DNA of 50,764 nt, taken from assembly GCA_014896555.1 (NCBI GenBank), contig JADBKC010000004.1, positions 1 through 50,764 of the forward strand, in the 5' to 3' direction. Made by a program: the position numbers and the translations under genes. The DNA comes from Caryophanales bacterium. Its GTDB lineage: Bacteria; Bacillota; Bacilli; Bacillales; DSM-4216. Below the pieces are notes generated by a model that did no database searches, was not told where the DNA came from, and saw only the letters and a program-made list of their open reading frames with translations. This document shows positions 35,516 through 44,227 of this stretch, in pieces; position 1 is the first letter of the stretch, and each line of letters begins with the position of its first letter.

Positions 35516-36893
35516 GGTTCTATGTCAAATGTTGGGGTGGTGACGTCATGTCGCCACCCTTATCCAATATGTACACCTATTCCTTTATACTTATGTACCA
35601 GTAAAATTTTTGCTCTAAATCGCTTGAAATTTCTAAAGCCATATCCATTTCGCTTAAGAACTTTGGTGGTATTGTTGATTCCTTCTAAAAATCCATTAGA
35701 TTGGTCATAAACAAAACTATTCAGAATTTCTGTTTGCCAGTTTTGAAGCGTCTTTATTGCTTTCATCATCTCTAGAATGCCTAATTCTTCTACCTTTTGA
35801 TAAAAGGCTTCCAACTCTTGTTTGACTTTTGCGATTTGTTCTTTCCCGATCATCTTTGCTTTTGTAAACCATTCTTGATAGAGCTCTTTCAATTTATAAG
35901 CCTCTTGAAGCTCTTTTGACATACTCAAATATCGCTCTAAATACCACTTTTCTTGCTCTGTTAAGTCCTTTGAGTGTTTATAAAAAATGTGTTTCATTCG
36001 TTTGCACTTCTTACGGTCATATTCATGGAAGCTATTTTGAACGCGTCTTCTGACACGATCTAATGCCCAGTAGATATATCGAGAGAAGTGAAAACGATCG
36101 GCGACAATAACAGGCTTTCCTAATGCGTCTTGAACGGCCGCCTTAAAAGACGGGCTCATATCCATGATAACCACCTGTACTTGGTGTCCATATTTCTGAA
36201 GATATCTCTTAATCGTCTTCTTCTTCCGATTCGGAAGAATATCCAGTGGTTGTTTCGTTACACCATCCGCTATAATTACCTGATACTTTCCTTCCTTTGT
36301 ATCTCCTTTGTATTCATCCATCGCAATCACAGGCGGCAGGGACTCTACTTGTTTTACTTCTGTTTGGGCCAAGCGATCAAATCTTCTTATAACGGTAGTG
36401 GAGGAGGTTCCATAGATGTCCCCCACTTCCTTAAACGTCTTACCTGTAATGGATCGAATAGCTACAGCTTGGTTCCATTCATTGGATGTCCGTTGATATC
36501 GTTTCACAAAAGTATTCTTTTCTGAAAATCGTTTCCCGCATGTACAAACATATCGACGACGTTTATACCAAATATACGTCATTCGCTCAAACCACTTGAG
36601 ATGTTTAATTTTTTGCCACCGATAGTCATGTACACGATTCGTTTTTTGTCCGCACTTCGGACAACGATGAGATTTCCGTTCCATTTCTACATAAATGAGA
36701 ACTTCTCCAGATCGCTCCTCTACTTTTGTCACTATGCAGTCTTTTAATCCAGGGATATTCATGATAAAATTCATAGTGCACGCAGCTCCATTCTTTTTGT
36801 TTGTTTTTGCTCAATTCAAGTATAAAGGAATGGCGGTTGCGTGTCTTTTTTTATCCGAAATTGTGCCTAGACCCCAACAAATATTATAGAGCC
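35516..36893 (-). mobile_element. ISL3-family insertion sequence
   Basis: 1378 bp between exact 8-bp duplications. Terminal inverted repeats of about 23 bp begin GGTTCTATG (35516) and, on the other strand from 36893, GGCTCTATA; both end in TGTTGGGGT, with 17 of 23 positions equal. One transposase gene fills the element. It inserted about 20 bp upstream of the addB -35 and left the addB promoter intact. Confidence 0.9.
35560..36774 (-). CDS. ISL3-family transposase
   Basis: 404 residues. The N-terminal zinc-binding region (RCPKCGQKTNRVHDY and YVCTCGKRFSE) and helix-turn-helix lead to the DDE domain: Asp in PPVIAMDEYKG, Asp in IMDMSPSFKAAV and VADRFHF, Glu in NGFLEGINNTTKVLKR. The C-terminus ends in a K/R-rich GYGFRNFKRFRAKIL, typical of the IS204/IS1001/IS1096/IS1165 group. 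The ATG at 36774 lacks a strong Shine-Dalgarno, common for transposases. The frame is intact, so the element may be active. Confidence 0.93.
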   Translation of the reverse strand: MNFIMNIPGLKDCIVTKVEERSGEVLIYVEMERKSHRCPKCGQKTNRVHDYRWQKIKHLKWFERMTYIWYKRRRYVCTCGKRFSEKNTFVKRYQRTSNEWNQAVAIRSITGKTFKEVGDIYGTSSTTVIRRFDRLAQTEVKQVESLPPVIAMDEYKGDTKEGKYQVIIADGVTKQPLDILPNRKKKTIKRYLQKYGHQVQVVIMDMSPSFKAAVQDALGKPVIVADRFHFSRYIYWALDRVRRRVQNSFHEYDRKKCKRMKHIFYKHSKDLTEQEKWYLERYLSMSKELQEAYKLKELYQEWFTKAKMIGKEQIAKVKQELEAFYQKVEELGILEMMKAIKTLQNWQTEILNSFVYDQSNGFLEGINNTTKVLKRNGYGFRNFKRFRAKILLVHKYKGIGVHIG

Positions 36894-36901
36894 AATTTTT
36901 C
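36894..36901. repeat. Target-site duplication, right copy
   Basis: AATTTTTC, identical to 35508-35515. Confidence 0.85.
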
Positions 36902-36963
36902 ATGTGAATGAGTTTATAAAGTATATGAACATGATTGAGTTTTGATAGCGTTTCGTTTCCAGC

Positions 36964-37020
36964 AAAAAGGGACCATCCCCCGCTGAAATCATTTCTCAAG
37001 CACGAGCACAGTCCCTTTTT
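36964..37020 (-). terminator. Terminator of yhjE
   Basis: 10-bp perfect stem AAAAAGGGAC (36964-36973) with 37011-37020, long loop of 37 nt. It directly follows yhjE on the minus strand and has a T-tract there. Confidence 0.6.
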
Positions 37021-37024
37021 ACGT

Positions 37025-37648
37025 TTATTTGCCAGGCTGCTTTTCCTTTTTGTGTTCCTTTTCATTAAATTGCAATTCCAGCCATTTTCCTGCAAGCCAA
37101 AGAATAAAGATCACGATTGCCACTATCACGGTCCGAAGCGGCTTTCTAATCAGAGAAACAACATCATGGCCAATGAAGCTTATGGTGAAAATCATCACCA
37201 TTTTACCAGCCATTACCGCTATGAAATACTGGTGTTTTTTTATATTGGAAAGTCCAGCCACTATATTGACAAGGGCGGAAGGAGTAAAAGGAAAGCAGAG
37301 CATTAGAAAGAGCGGGCCAAACCCATGTCTTTCCAACCAGTTCATCAATTTGCTTACCTTTGAATGATTTTTCAGAAAGCGAAGTATTCTTCTTTGCCCA
37401 TATTTTCTGACGAATCCAAAAACAAGCAAAGCCCCTGTAACTGCGCCAATCCAAGAAAACAAAAATCCTAGCCAGAGACCAAAAGCGCTGGCGTTGGCCA
37501 TTACAAATAAAAACAATGGCAAAAACGGAAAAAACGCCTCCAGCATGGGAAGCAAAATTCCTGGTACCGGCCCAAATGAACGATATTTTCGAATTAAGTC
37601 CATCACATTTTCAAGTGTAAACCAATTTGCCACAGTCTCAAAATCCAT
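37025..37648 (-). CDS. yhjE: YhjE, TVP38/TMEM64 (DedA-like) membrane protein
   Basis: 207 residues with the VTT domain: re-entrant FGPVPGILLPMLEAFFPFLPL, then GAVTGALLVFGFVRKYG, and FLMLCFPFTPSALVNIVAGLSNI with its conserved F-P-x-x-P. Several membrane helices; basic C-terminal tail (KEHKKEKQPGK). DedA/VTT proteins include lipid scramblases and flippases. GAGAGG precedes the ATG. Divergent from yhjD, as in B. subtilis, where the pair lie together. Confidence 0.9.
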   Translation of the reverse strand: MDFETVANWFTLENVMDLIRKYRSFGPVPGILLPMLEAFFPFLPLFLFVMANASAFGLWLGFLFSWIGAVTGALLVFGFVRKYGQRRILRFLKNHSKVSKLMNWLERHGFGPLFLMLCFPFTPSALVNIVAGLSNIKKHQYFIAVMAGKMVMIFTISFIGHDVVSLIRKPLRTVIVAIVIFILWLAGKWLELQFNEKEHKKEKQPGK

Positions 37649-37847
37649 CTAATTTCTTTTCCTCTCATTCAATCCTCTGTTAACTCCGTGCATTATAACC
37701 TTTTCCACACTTTTTTATCAAAATTCCGGTCGATCTTCGGGACAATCTGCAAACAAAATAAGTTGACTTTATTATTTTATCATACCGAGATCATTTCTTT
37801 TAACATTTGCACCTTAGAAGCATGGAAAAGAGTCATGACGTGGACAC

Positions 37848-37895
37848 TTGAAATGACTGCTTCATTTCAGTAAAATAATTGCGAACAAATGTTCT
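37848..37895 (+). promoter_or_regulatory. yhjD promoter with LexA-like SOS box
   Basis: TTGAAA (37848-37853), 17 bases, TAAAAT (37871-37876). CGAACAAATGTTCT (37882-37895) follows the -10 and matches the Bacillus LexA consensus at 13 of 14 positions. A repressor bound at the start of transcription would block yhjD. The site lies 17 bp before the yhjD ATG. Confidence 0.78.
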
Positions 37896-37912
37896 TTTTA
37901 GGAGAGAGTAAT

Positions 37913-38305
37913 ATGACAAGGATTCCTCCCGATGACCGTGATGTTTTAGAACAAGCTATTTATTTGCCTATGCTTCTTGCCGTTTTAAATCGAGATCTAA
38001 AAGTAGTGGAAAAAAGCCCTTTTAAGCTGAGAAATCCTTATATAGATTGGATCGGCCAAACAATAGAAGATGTACAAAAAGATTTGGCAAACATCCGAAA
38101 ATATATGCGGGACCATCACATGAAAGCGGAAAAAGTCCAATCAGATGATTTATTTACGATGTATGTATTTTTATATAACGGCTATGAAGAGTATCACAAT
38201 TACTTTAATCCGAGACTGCGCAATAAAGTAGAAGAGTTAATGAAATACTATTTGTTCGAACGATATCATAAGCCCTCTCATTCAGCCAATCCATCAAACG
38301 GATAA
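37913..38305 (+). CDS. yhjD: YhjD-like protein
   Basis: 130 residues from ATG 37913 (TAGGAGAGAG upstream; the frame opens at 37889). Acidic start, helical body: LEQAIYLPMLLAVLNRDLKVVEKSPFKLRNPY and IEDVQKDLANIRKYMRDHH. Predicted soluble. Length, sequence type and divergence from yhjE match B. subtilis YhjD (about 120 residues). Function unknown; the LexA-like box suggests damage induction. A stem at 38306-38342 may end the transcript. Confidence 0.87.
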   Translation: MTRIPPDDRDVLEQAIYLPMLLAVLNRDLKVVEKSPFKLRNPYIDWIGQTIEDVQKDLANIRKYMRDHHMKAEKVQSDDLFTMYVFLYNGYEEYHNYFNPRLRNKVEELMKYYLFERYHKPSHSANPSNG

Positions 38306-38342
38306 AAACAGACTCTTTTTCGTGGAAATGGAGATTCTGTTT
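38306..38342 (+). terminator. Weak terminator-like hairpin after yhjD
   Basis: AAACAGA (38306-38312) pairs with TCTGTTT (38336-38342), starting at the yhjD stop codon, with extra TC/GA pairing inside. No clear T-tract beyond the stem. Confidence 0.4.
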
Positions 38343-38495
38343 AAAAAAGATCATGAAAAATGGGCTGGCTGACAAGAAAGACCTAGTCCCCTTCACATCG
38401 TATTGGATAACTCGTCCATCCTTGAGGAATGAACCTTTCCGTCAGCGAATGCCCTTTAATGAAACTAATAACAAAGTTTTCACTCTGGGTCTCTA

Positions 38496-39047
38496 TTACC
38501 GGAAATGATAAGAGTGGTAGGCTTCCAATGCCATCCTTTTGTCTACATTCATTCCATATTTTTTTTCAATATGCTGCATTCTCTGTTCAAAACGGATTCT
38601 TAGCATGGCAGTCCGCATAAACTGTGATTCAAAGGAGCTTCGGGAGAGGGGGAGATTGAGTGATTTTCCATTGCTGAAGGTAACGGATGTTTCATAGGCA
38701 CTAGCTCGGTCATAAGCCATGACGTGTTCGTGGTTGATCCATATGCAGTCGCTTTTTGCAGGAGATAAGGTCGGAAATAAATAAATCGCATGAAACGGGT
38801 CCACAATGATCGGCGCTTTATGCGTAATGCCGATTAATTGGCGGGTCCCTTCTCTCCTGCCCGAATAGGACGCCCCATAGTACTTGCAGCTTCTTTTGAC
38901 AACATCGAAAGGTTTCAGCGGAGAAATGTATTCATCCTCTACTTCCAAAATTTTAGAATACATTTTGTGCCCATATTCTTCCGGAAGGATGATCATGGTT
39001 AGGGGGTTGATCTCATACTCTACCATCATTTTATTTTTCTTTTCCAT
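38496..39047 (-). CDS. comK: Competence transcription factor ComK
   Basis: 183 residues (B. subtilis 192). Diagnostic stretches: ILPEEYGHKMYSKILEVED, VVKRSCKYYGASYSGRREG, ITHKAPIIVDPFHAIYLFPT, WINHEHVMAY, and SFESQFMRTAMLRIRFEQRM. ComK is the DNA-minor-groove binding master activator of competence and binds AAAA-N5-TTTT boxes. AAAGGAG precedes the ATG. The upstream 180 bp are very AT-rich with only imperfect ComK half-sites, so autoregulation is plausible but not shown. Med and ComZ, also in this window, act on the same pathway. Intact length suggests functional competence control. Confidence 0.95.
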   Translation of the reverse strand: MEKKNKMMVEYEINPLTMIILPEEYGHKMYSKILEVEDEYISPLKPFDVVKRSCKYYGASYSGRREGTRQLIGITHKAPIIVDPFHAIYLFPTLSPAKSDCIWINHEHVMAYDRASAYETSVTFSNGKSLNLPLSRSSFESQFMRTAMLRIRFEQRMQHIEKKYGMNVDKRMALEAYHSYHFR

Positions 39048-39239
39048 AGCATCTTTCTCCTTTCTTCTTTTTCCATTTTTTGATTAGCATACCATCTTTT
39101 TAAACGATTGTCTCCTTCATTTTCAAAAAACACCGATTTTTCATTTTTCAGGTAAGATTTTTCAAAAAATTATAAAATTTCTGTTGAATATTTGTCTCAA
39201 ATTCCATATAATAAAAAAAAGGCATTCGAGGTGAGCGAA

Positions 39240-39470
39240 ATGGAAAATAAAAGGTCTTATACCGAGATGATGAAGTCAAATGGGACGCCACTCAGCCACG
39301 AGAATATGATTGATGTTTACATCGATATGCTTTTGAATGAAATCTTGTTGAACAAAGAAAAAAAACAACTGATGGAGGAAATTGACAAAACATTGGATGC
39401 AAGAGATCGAGAATCCTTCCTTGAACTTTCCGCAAAACTGATTGAATTAGAAAAACGCTTTGGTATTTAA
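39240..39470 (+). CDS. yhzC: YhzC, IDEAL-domain protein
   Basis: 76 residues from ATG 39240 (GAGGTGA upstream; the frame opens at 39192). The C-terminal IDEAL domain reads LLNEILLNKEKKQLMEEIDKTLDARD then ESFLELSAKLIELEKRF. Divergent from comK as in B. subtilis. IDEAL modules are short Bacillus-specific helices found at C-termini of ComK/ClpC-linked and other regulatory proteins; function of YhzC unknown. Confidence 0.88.
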   Translation: MENKRSYTEMMKSNGTPLSHENMIDVYIDMLLNEILLNKEKKQLMEEIDKTLDARDRESFLELSAKLIELEKRFGI

Positions 39471-39488
39471 AAAAAATGCTTCCCTACA

Positions 39489-39749
39489 TTAATCCTCACG
39501 CAAAATCAATTCATAATCATCATAAGGATTTCCCCAGATAAAACGTAAATATCCCGTATCCTTTACAGATACGGGAACCTTTTTGAGCATTTTCCACCAC
39601 TCATTTTTGATCAAAAAAACCCAACGTTTCACAACAATAGTGATATGAATGCAACAGTCCATGGATGCACGAATGGAAATGAGCCATTCCGCGTTTTTCC
39701 ATAGTCTTTTTATACAATGGATTTTAAAGACAGAGAGAAGCAGCATCAT
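39489..39749 (-). pseudogene. Uncharacterised ORF or gene remnant
   Basis: Up to 86 codons. The C-terminal 45 residues look protein-like (RWVFLIKNEWWKMLKKVP ... RFIWGNPYDDYELILRED), but the N-terminal part does not, and no ribosome binding site precedes any start. A perfect 8-bp inverted repeat CCCGTATC/GATACGGG (39549-39572) lies inside. I do not recognise the family; possibly the 3' end of a decayed gene. Confidence 0.35.
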
Positions 39750-39762
39750 CCAGTAAAGACTT

Positions 39763-39800
39763 TAATCCCTTGGGAACAAATAACAGAACCCAAGGGATTA
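39763..39800. repeat. Perfect 12-bp inverted repeat
   Basis: TAATCCCTTGGG (39763-39774) with CCCAAGGGATTA (39789-39800), 14-nt loop. No T-tract on the plus strand, so it is either a minus-strand transcription end or a protein site. It lies between the remnant ORF and the yhfN 3' end; the rest of 39750-39959 shows nothing else. Confidence 0.55.
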
Positions 39801-39959
39801 GCGCATTGTATTTATGAAACGTATCCTTTTCGAGTAAGATTGGTATTTTACTCTCATACTTCTGATCATGGTACTGTCACTTAATCTATTTTTTCATGGC
39901 TTTTTACGATGAAAGACCAACCAGATCAACGAGTCTCATTTTCCCAACCGTTCCAAAAA

Positions 39960-41231
39960 TTATTTCTGTTTTATTGGATAAGTTTCCACCATATGAATGC
40001 GTTCGAGCATTGTAGGATGGGTATAACGAAAAATTTTCACCAAGAGCGGCGGATTTACTTGGCTCAGTCCTGACTTTGTCAGTTCCTGAAACGATTCTAT
40101 GGCTGCTTCCTTATTTTTCGTCATTTCGATTGCATAGCGGTCCGCACGCGTTTCTTCATACCTCGATGCCAAGTTAGAAATAGGACTTGATGCGAACACC
40201 AAGATGGAAATGATCAACAAAAACAGCGGCAATGTCCTTAATTGAGAGATCGACTGGATATGGAGCTTTTCGCCATAGCGATCTATCAACCGAGCCATCC
40301 ATTTTGCTGTGATCCAAAAACCGACAAAAGCGAGAAGTAAATAGCCGGCAATACCAAAATAAATGTGCTTTTCAACATAATGGCACATTTCATGAGCCAT
40401 GATAAACAGAATTTCATTGTCATTCAGCTTTTGAAGAGTCGTATCCCATAAAACAATACGAGAATGAGAACCCACTCCCGTCACATAAGCATTTAAAGCA
40501 TGAGTTTTCTCCGACATATCCACTTCATACACATGATTAGCCGGAATATGGGCCTTATTAGCCAATGACAGAATTTTAGCTTCTAATTGTTTGTCTTTCA
40601 TCGGATAAAAGTCGTTATACAAAGGATCAATCCATACTGGCTGTACGTACATCAAAAAAATGGTAAACGGAACAAATAATATCCACGAAGCAAGCCACCA
40701 TCTTTTTGGAAACCGCTTCATGAGCGCATACAAAATCGTCACTACGACCAACATGATCAAATAATTCACCCAAAAATCGATCACATTATCTTTCATCCAT
40801 CCGCCGAATTCTTGAGCTGAGATATGATAGGTTTTAGAAAAATGGTACGACAAATATTGAATGGGAAACATGAGCACAAATGTGAGGAGAGATAACCAGA
40901 ATAAATAAACAGCATTCCGAACGACCTGAAATCGAGATGCTTGGCTGGCCCATTTTTCAAAAACACTGGAAATCCCAAAAATGAGAACAAAAAAATAAAG
41001 TAGCCATTCATAAGGTGTGGACAAAAAGAACAATAAATCCCTCATTTTTGAATAATTCTCGCTTAGAACTAATTCGCGTGAAGTCAAAAATGTCGCCGGA
41101 TCGGCGCTCGTTCCTTTATATATATCCGGTACATTAGTGTTGGCAAGTACAAACAAGTAATAGTAAATGCATAATCCAAACAAAAGATAGGCCGCTATTG
41201 CCCATAAACCCCATTTTTTCAATTCCCGCAT
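39960..41231 (-). CDS. yhfN: M48-family membrane zinc metalloprotease
   Basis: 423 residues (B. subtilis YhfN 426). The zinc site FIMAHEMCHYVEKH gives HExxH, and the third ligand is the Glu of RYEETRADRYAI. Six or so membrane helices surround it (e.g. LWAIAAYLLFGLCIYYYLF; VNYLIMLVVVTILYALM; LPLFLLIISILVFASS). Ste24/CAAX-like architecture with substrate-groove motif ALNAYVTGVGSHSRIVLWDT. Located in the cytoplasmic membrane. ATG 41231 has GGAAGGGGG almost adjacent, unusually short spacing, but the frame begins with a proper charged start and membrane helix. Confidence 0.93.
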   Translation of the reverse strand: MRELKKWGLWAIAAYLLFGLCIYYYLFVLANTNVPDIYKGTSADPATFLTSRELVLSENYSKMRDLLFFLSTPYEWLLYFFVLIFGISSVFEKWASQASRFQVVRNAVYLFWLSLLTFVLMFPIQYLSYHFSKTYHISAQEFGGWMKDNVIDFWVNYLIMLVVVTILYALMKRFPKRWWLASWILFVPFTIFLMYVQPVWIDPLYNDFYPMKDKQLEAKILSLANKAHIPANHVYEVDMSEKTHALNAYVTGVGSHSRIVLWDTTLQKLNDNEILFIMAHEMCHYVEKHIYFGIAGYLLLAFVGFWITAKWMARLIDRYGEKLHIQSISQLRTLPLFLLIISILVFASSPISNLASRYEETRADRYAIEMTKNKEAAIESFQELTKSGLSQVNPPLLVKIFRYTHPTMLERIHMVETYPIKQK

Positions 41232-41570
41232 CCCCCTTCCCTATCCTTACTATTATGTGTAGTTTTAGCTGATTCAAAATAGAACAAGCAATTTCTTTGT
41301 ACAACTCGTCCCAAATTTCCACTACAAGATAGGACAAAAATATTGTATCTCGTCCGTATTCAAAAATTTCCATTACACAATCCCGTTCATCTACTTTCTC
41401 TCCACTTAACAGAAAGGGGTAATGCTTTTTCAAGAAAAATTTGCCCGGATGTTTACTCATGGAAACATTGTCAAACAAAAAATCAATTTCTTTCCTTTCT
41501 CAAATAAAAATTACTATCAATTACTACTCTCAACACAAGATTGGTTCAGCGATGGCCCCATGTTAGACAT
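41232..41570 (-). other. Spacer with doubtful ORF upstream of yhfN
   Basis: A minus-strand frame from ATG 41460 reads MSKHPGKFFLKKHYPFLL ... IFEYGRDTIFLSYLVVEIWDELYKEI and then runs 98 bp into yhfN. It looks partly protein-like but has no ribosome binding site, and its overlap with yhfN is only shadow. Perhaps a remnant. Nothing else is recognisable here. Confidence 0.3.
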
Positions 41571-41575
41571 ATAAG

Positions 41576-41608
41576 AAAAAGGTAAAACCGCAAATATGCG
41601 ATTTTACC
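41576..41608 (-). terminator. Terminator of the enoyl-CoA hydratase gene
   Basis: GGTAAAA and inner CGCA arms (41581-41591) pair with 41598-41608; the minus strand then has a TTTTTC tract. It follows the stop by about 28 bp. Confidence 0.8.
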
Positions 41609-41635
41609 AGTCGAATAAAAAAATAGACAATATTT

Positions 41636-42301
41636 TTAAAAAAGATTCGGGTGGCTGCCGTTTTTAACAGACGCCTTAATTTTCCGAAGCTCGTCCGGTT
41701 TGAAAATAGAAAGTTCTTCCGCGAAATTTTTCACCCGTTCGAAAAGCTTTTCGGGAGGTGATACCCTTGTCAATAATCCATACGCATAAGCATCATGGGC
41801 ATTTAAAATTTTAGTTGTTAAAATCAGTTCTAAAGCCTTCCCTTCGCCAATCAGCTTCGGAAGCCTGCGAACGGCGCCGGCATAAGGAATCGTTCCAGGA
41901 TGCTTTTGATTAAAACCCATTTCGGAATGTCTTGACGCAATTCGGAAATCACATGCAAGAATCAGATCAAAACCTTCATCAAAGGCCGCTCCGTTAATAG
42001 CCGCAATAGTCGGCTGAGGAAGTTCTTCTACCTTTAAGAGCACTTCCCGGATTTTGTTTTGAAATTTTCTTTTCTGTTCTTCTGAATAAAGATCTTCTTC
42101 TCCCCAATCGACTCCAGTACAAAAAGCTTGTTCTCCTTCTCCTTGTAAAACAACGATGGAAATATCATTACGAACGCGAATTTCGTCCAAATATTGCTCT
42201 AAATCCTTCAACATCTCTTGACTTAATGAATTGGATTCTTCAGGACGATTAAAAGTAATGTACGCAATGGAGCCTTCTTGCTCATATTTAACGAAATCCA
42301 T
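41636..42301 (-). CDS. Enoyl-CoA hydratase/isomerase family (crotonase), YhaR-like
   Basis: 221 residues from ATG 42301 (GGAGG eight bases upstream; the frame opens at 42331), slightly shorter than typical crotonases (about 255). Oxyanion motifs: AFCTGVDWGEEDL and IAAINGAAFDEGFDLILACDFRIA, where the second normally reads G-x-A-x-G-G-G; here DEG replaces the glycine run. Then GFNQKHPGTIPYAGAVRRLP, lacking an obvious second catalytic Glu. It may be an isomerase or hydrolase rather than a hydratase. Monocistronic. B. subtilis YhaR is the closest candidate I can think of, but orthology is unproven. Confidence 0.82.
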   Translation of the reverse strand: MDFVKYEQEGSIAYITFNRPEESNSLSQEMLKDLEQYLDEIRVRNDISIVVLQGEGEQAFCTGVDWGEEDLYSEEQKRKFQNKIREVLLKVEELPQPTIAAINGAAFDEGFDLILACDFRIASRHSEMGFNQKHPGTIPYAGAVRRLPKLIGEGKALELILTTKILNAHDAYAYGLLTRVSPPEKLFERVKNFAEELSIFKPDELRKIKASVKNGSHPNLF

Positions 42302-42905
42302 CTGCTTCGCCTCCAATTCTAAAACATACACAATCTATGATTCCTTGATTTCTCTTTTTTCCAATACTATTTTTATTTTAACGAAAATAAGGTTGTAATG
42401 AAAAGTGGAGACTATCATTTTCTATATAGCAAGAAAGAAGCAGTGTCCTAACCATTATCATCCAGTTCTTCTATACAATATATGTACACAAAACGTTTTC
42501 TTATAAACTTTCTTGCCTGCAAAGTTCTAACAGAAATGAAACGAGCATAACAAAGGTCCATTTGGCAAATCCAATGATTGAAAAATGACATGCAGCATGC
42601 TGAGATTCGAACGAAGTGTCCATTGAATAGCCAAACAAAAAGATACAAGGTTAGGATCGGTGAAATAAAACCTCGCTCTTATACATTATGTTCTTTAAGT
42701 CAAAACGAAAAAAGAGAAAGAGGCCAAACCTCCCTAAATAGTCGCCAAATCGGAAGTCATGCTTCGATCAATCGTTTTCCTTCCCCTGCACCAATAAATG
42801 AACGTATCCCCCTTGATAAGATGATCTTTTGAAAATCAATTCTGGATGTTACATCGTAATTCAACATAGGAAATCGTCCGGCCATAAAACAACTGTCCAT
42901 TTCAT
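42302..42905. other. Long gene-poor region
   Basis: About 600 bp without a supportable gene. A minus-strand frame at 42757-42900 reads AGRFPMLNYDVTSRIDF then IRSFIGAGEGKRLIEA, which looks protein-like, but no ribosome binding site precedes it and the frame merges into oxidoreductase shadow. The rest is AT-rich with no clear promoter, terminator or RNA. It probably represents decayed sequence. Confidence 0.4.
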
Positions 42906-43814
42906 TCAGTTTTCCAGCACATTTGAAATCAAGCTTTTGTGAATCCAAATGGCTGCTTGTATCCCGTCTCCCATCGCAATGGCGGTTTGCTCGGAATGAA
43001 CTGTTACATCTCCCGCTGCCCAAATATGTTTAATATTGGTCATTTTCGTACGCGGGTCGGTGAGAATATGTTTATTCTTATGCAGTTTTACTCCCAATTT
43101 TTCAGCTAAGGCTGAGCGAACTTCATTTCCGCCGAACCCAAGAAAACATCGTCTCGCCGGAATCCATTCCCCATTCACAAGATGAACACCTTAAAATTGC
43201 GAGCCATCGGCTAGTACCTCTTTTATCGGAATCGGCACATAGAGAATACTCTTGTGTTTTAGCTTTTCCATCACTCGTTGGCCGACTCCCGTCTGTTCAT
43301 GGTCAACGTAGAAAATATCTGTAGTAAAATAAGTAAGCGCCAGCGCTAAGTTGGCTCCGGCATCTCCTGACCCCATCACAATCACACGCTTTCCTTTTAC
43401 TTCATAACCATCGCAGTCAGGACAGATATAAACGCTAATTCCTAAACAAGGAATGATGTTAGGAAACGGAGGAAGGCGATCCATGACACCGGTAGCAAAA
43501 AGAAGCCTTTTGGCTCGAAATGACGAACCTTCATCACAAAACAATAAAAATTCATCCGCCTCAGAACGAGCATCGACTACCCATCCTGTTCGAAATTCGA
43601 TTCCTAATTTCTCCGCTTGATTTCTTCCAATGCTTCGCAGTGTGCGTCCGCTGACACCATCAGGCCAGCCTAAAAGGTTATGGAAGCTGCGGCATAACAC
43701 AGAGCGGCCTTGATTGCCGTCAATGACTAACACACGATGTTGATAGCGCCCTAATTGAATGGCCGCCTGCAAACCAGCGATGCCTCCTCCAATAATAATG
43801 CAGTCATAGGTCAT
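42906..43814 (-). pseudogene. FAD/NAD(P)-dependent oxidoreductase (thioredoxin-reductase-like) with premature stop
   Basis: One continuous frame of 302 codons from ATG 43814 (GGAAGGG upstream) to 42906, interrupted by a single in-frame TAA at 43191-43193 after codon 207. N-terminal FAD motif CIIIGGGIAGLQAAIQLG, NAD(P) motif VIVMGSGDAGANLALAL, a CxxC-like ICPDCDGYEV, then after the stop AEKLGVKLHKNKHILTD, IWAAGDVTVH and AIAMGDGIQAAIWIH. This layout matches small thioredoxin-reductase-like enzymes such as GliT-type oxidoreductases. With one lesion it is either a very recent pseudogene or a base-calling error. Confidence 0.85.
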
Positions 43815-44227
43815 GGAAAAGCCCTTCCTTCCCATTTTAAATTCAATAAAATCTACTTCCTTAACATTTTTAGTATGAAAAAAACAAATCATCATCTTTG
43901 CAAGTTTTTTCCTAAATCATTCCTTATCCATCCAGCTCAAATTCACTTTATCAAAATGTCCAACCATCCCCGCGACTCATGACGGATGAAAACAGGAGTC
44001 AGCTTATTAATTTTACTGCCGAAAATTTCGCAGCAACTACTATCGCAAGTTTCAACTCCCAGTTCCGCACACTTTTTAAAAGTTGGTTAGAAAATGTTAT
44101 TAACAATATACTCCATCTCATTCTTTCATATGTTTTCATTTTCCAAAAAGGATCAAAATCTCATGAATATTTGCATTATCCACTGGAAGTAAAATTTCAG
44201 AAATTTGAGTGAGCAACCTGCATATCG
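43815..44227. other. Gene-poor region between the oxidoreductase and yhfI remnants
   Basis: No supportable gene. A plus-strand frame of 77 codons at 43979-44212 has no ribosome binding site and no recognisable domain. No terminator or promoter stands out. Confidence 0.45.

Noticed and set aside
39048-39239. Canonical ComK boxes upstream of comK
   Set aside because: Only A/T tracts with wrong spacing (six instead of five) were found.
43979-44212. 77-codon plus-strand ORF
   Set aside because: No ribosome binding site, no family resemblance, located in a decaying zone.
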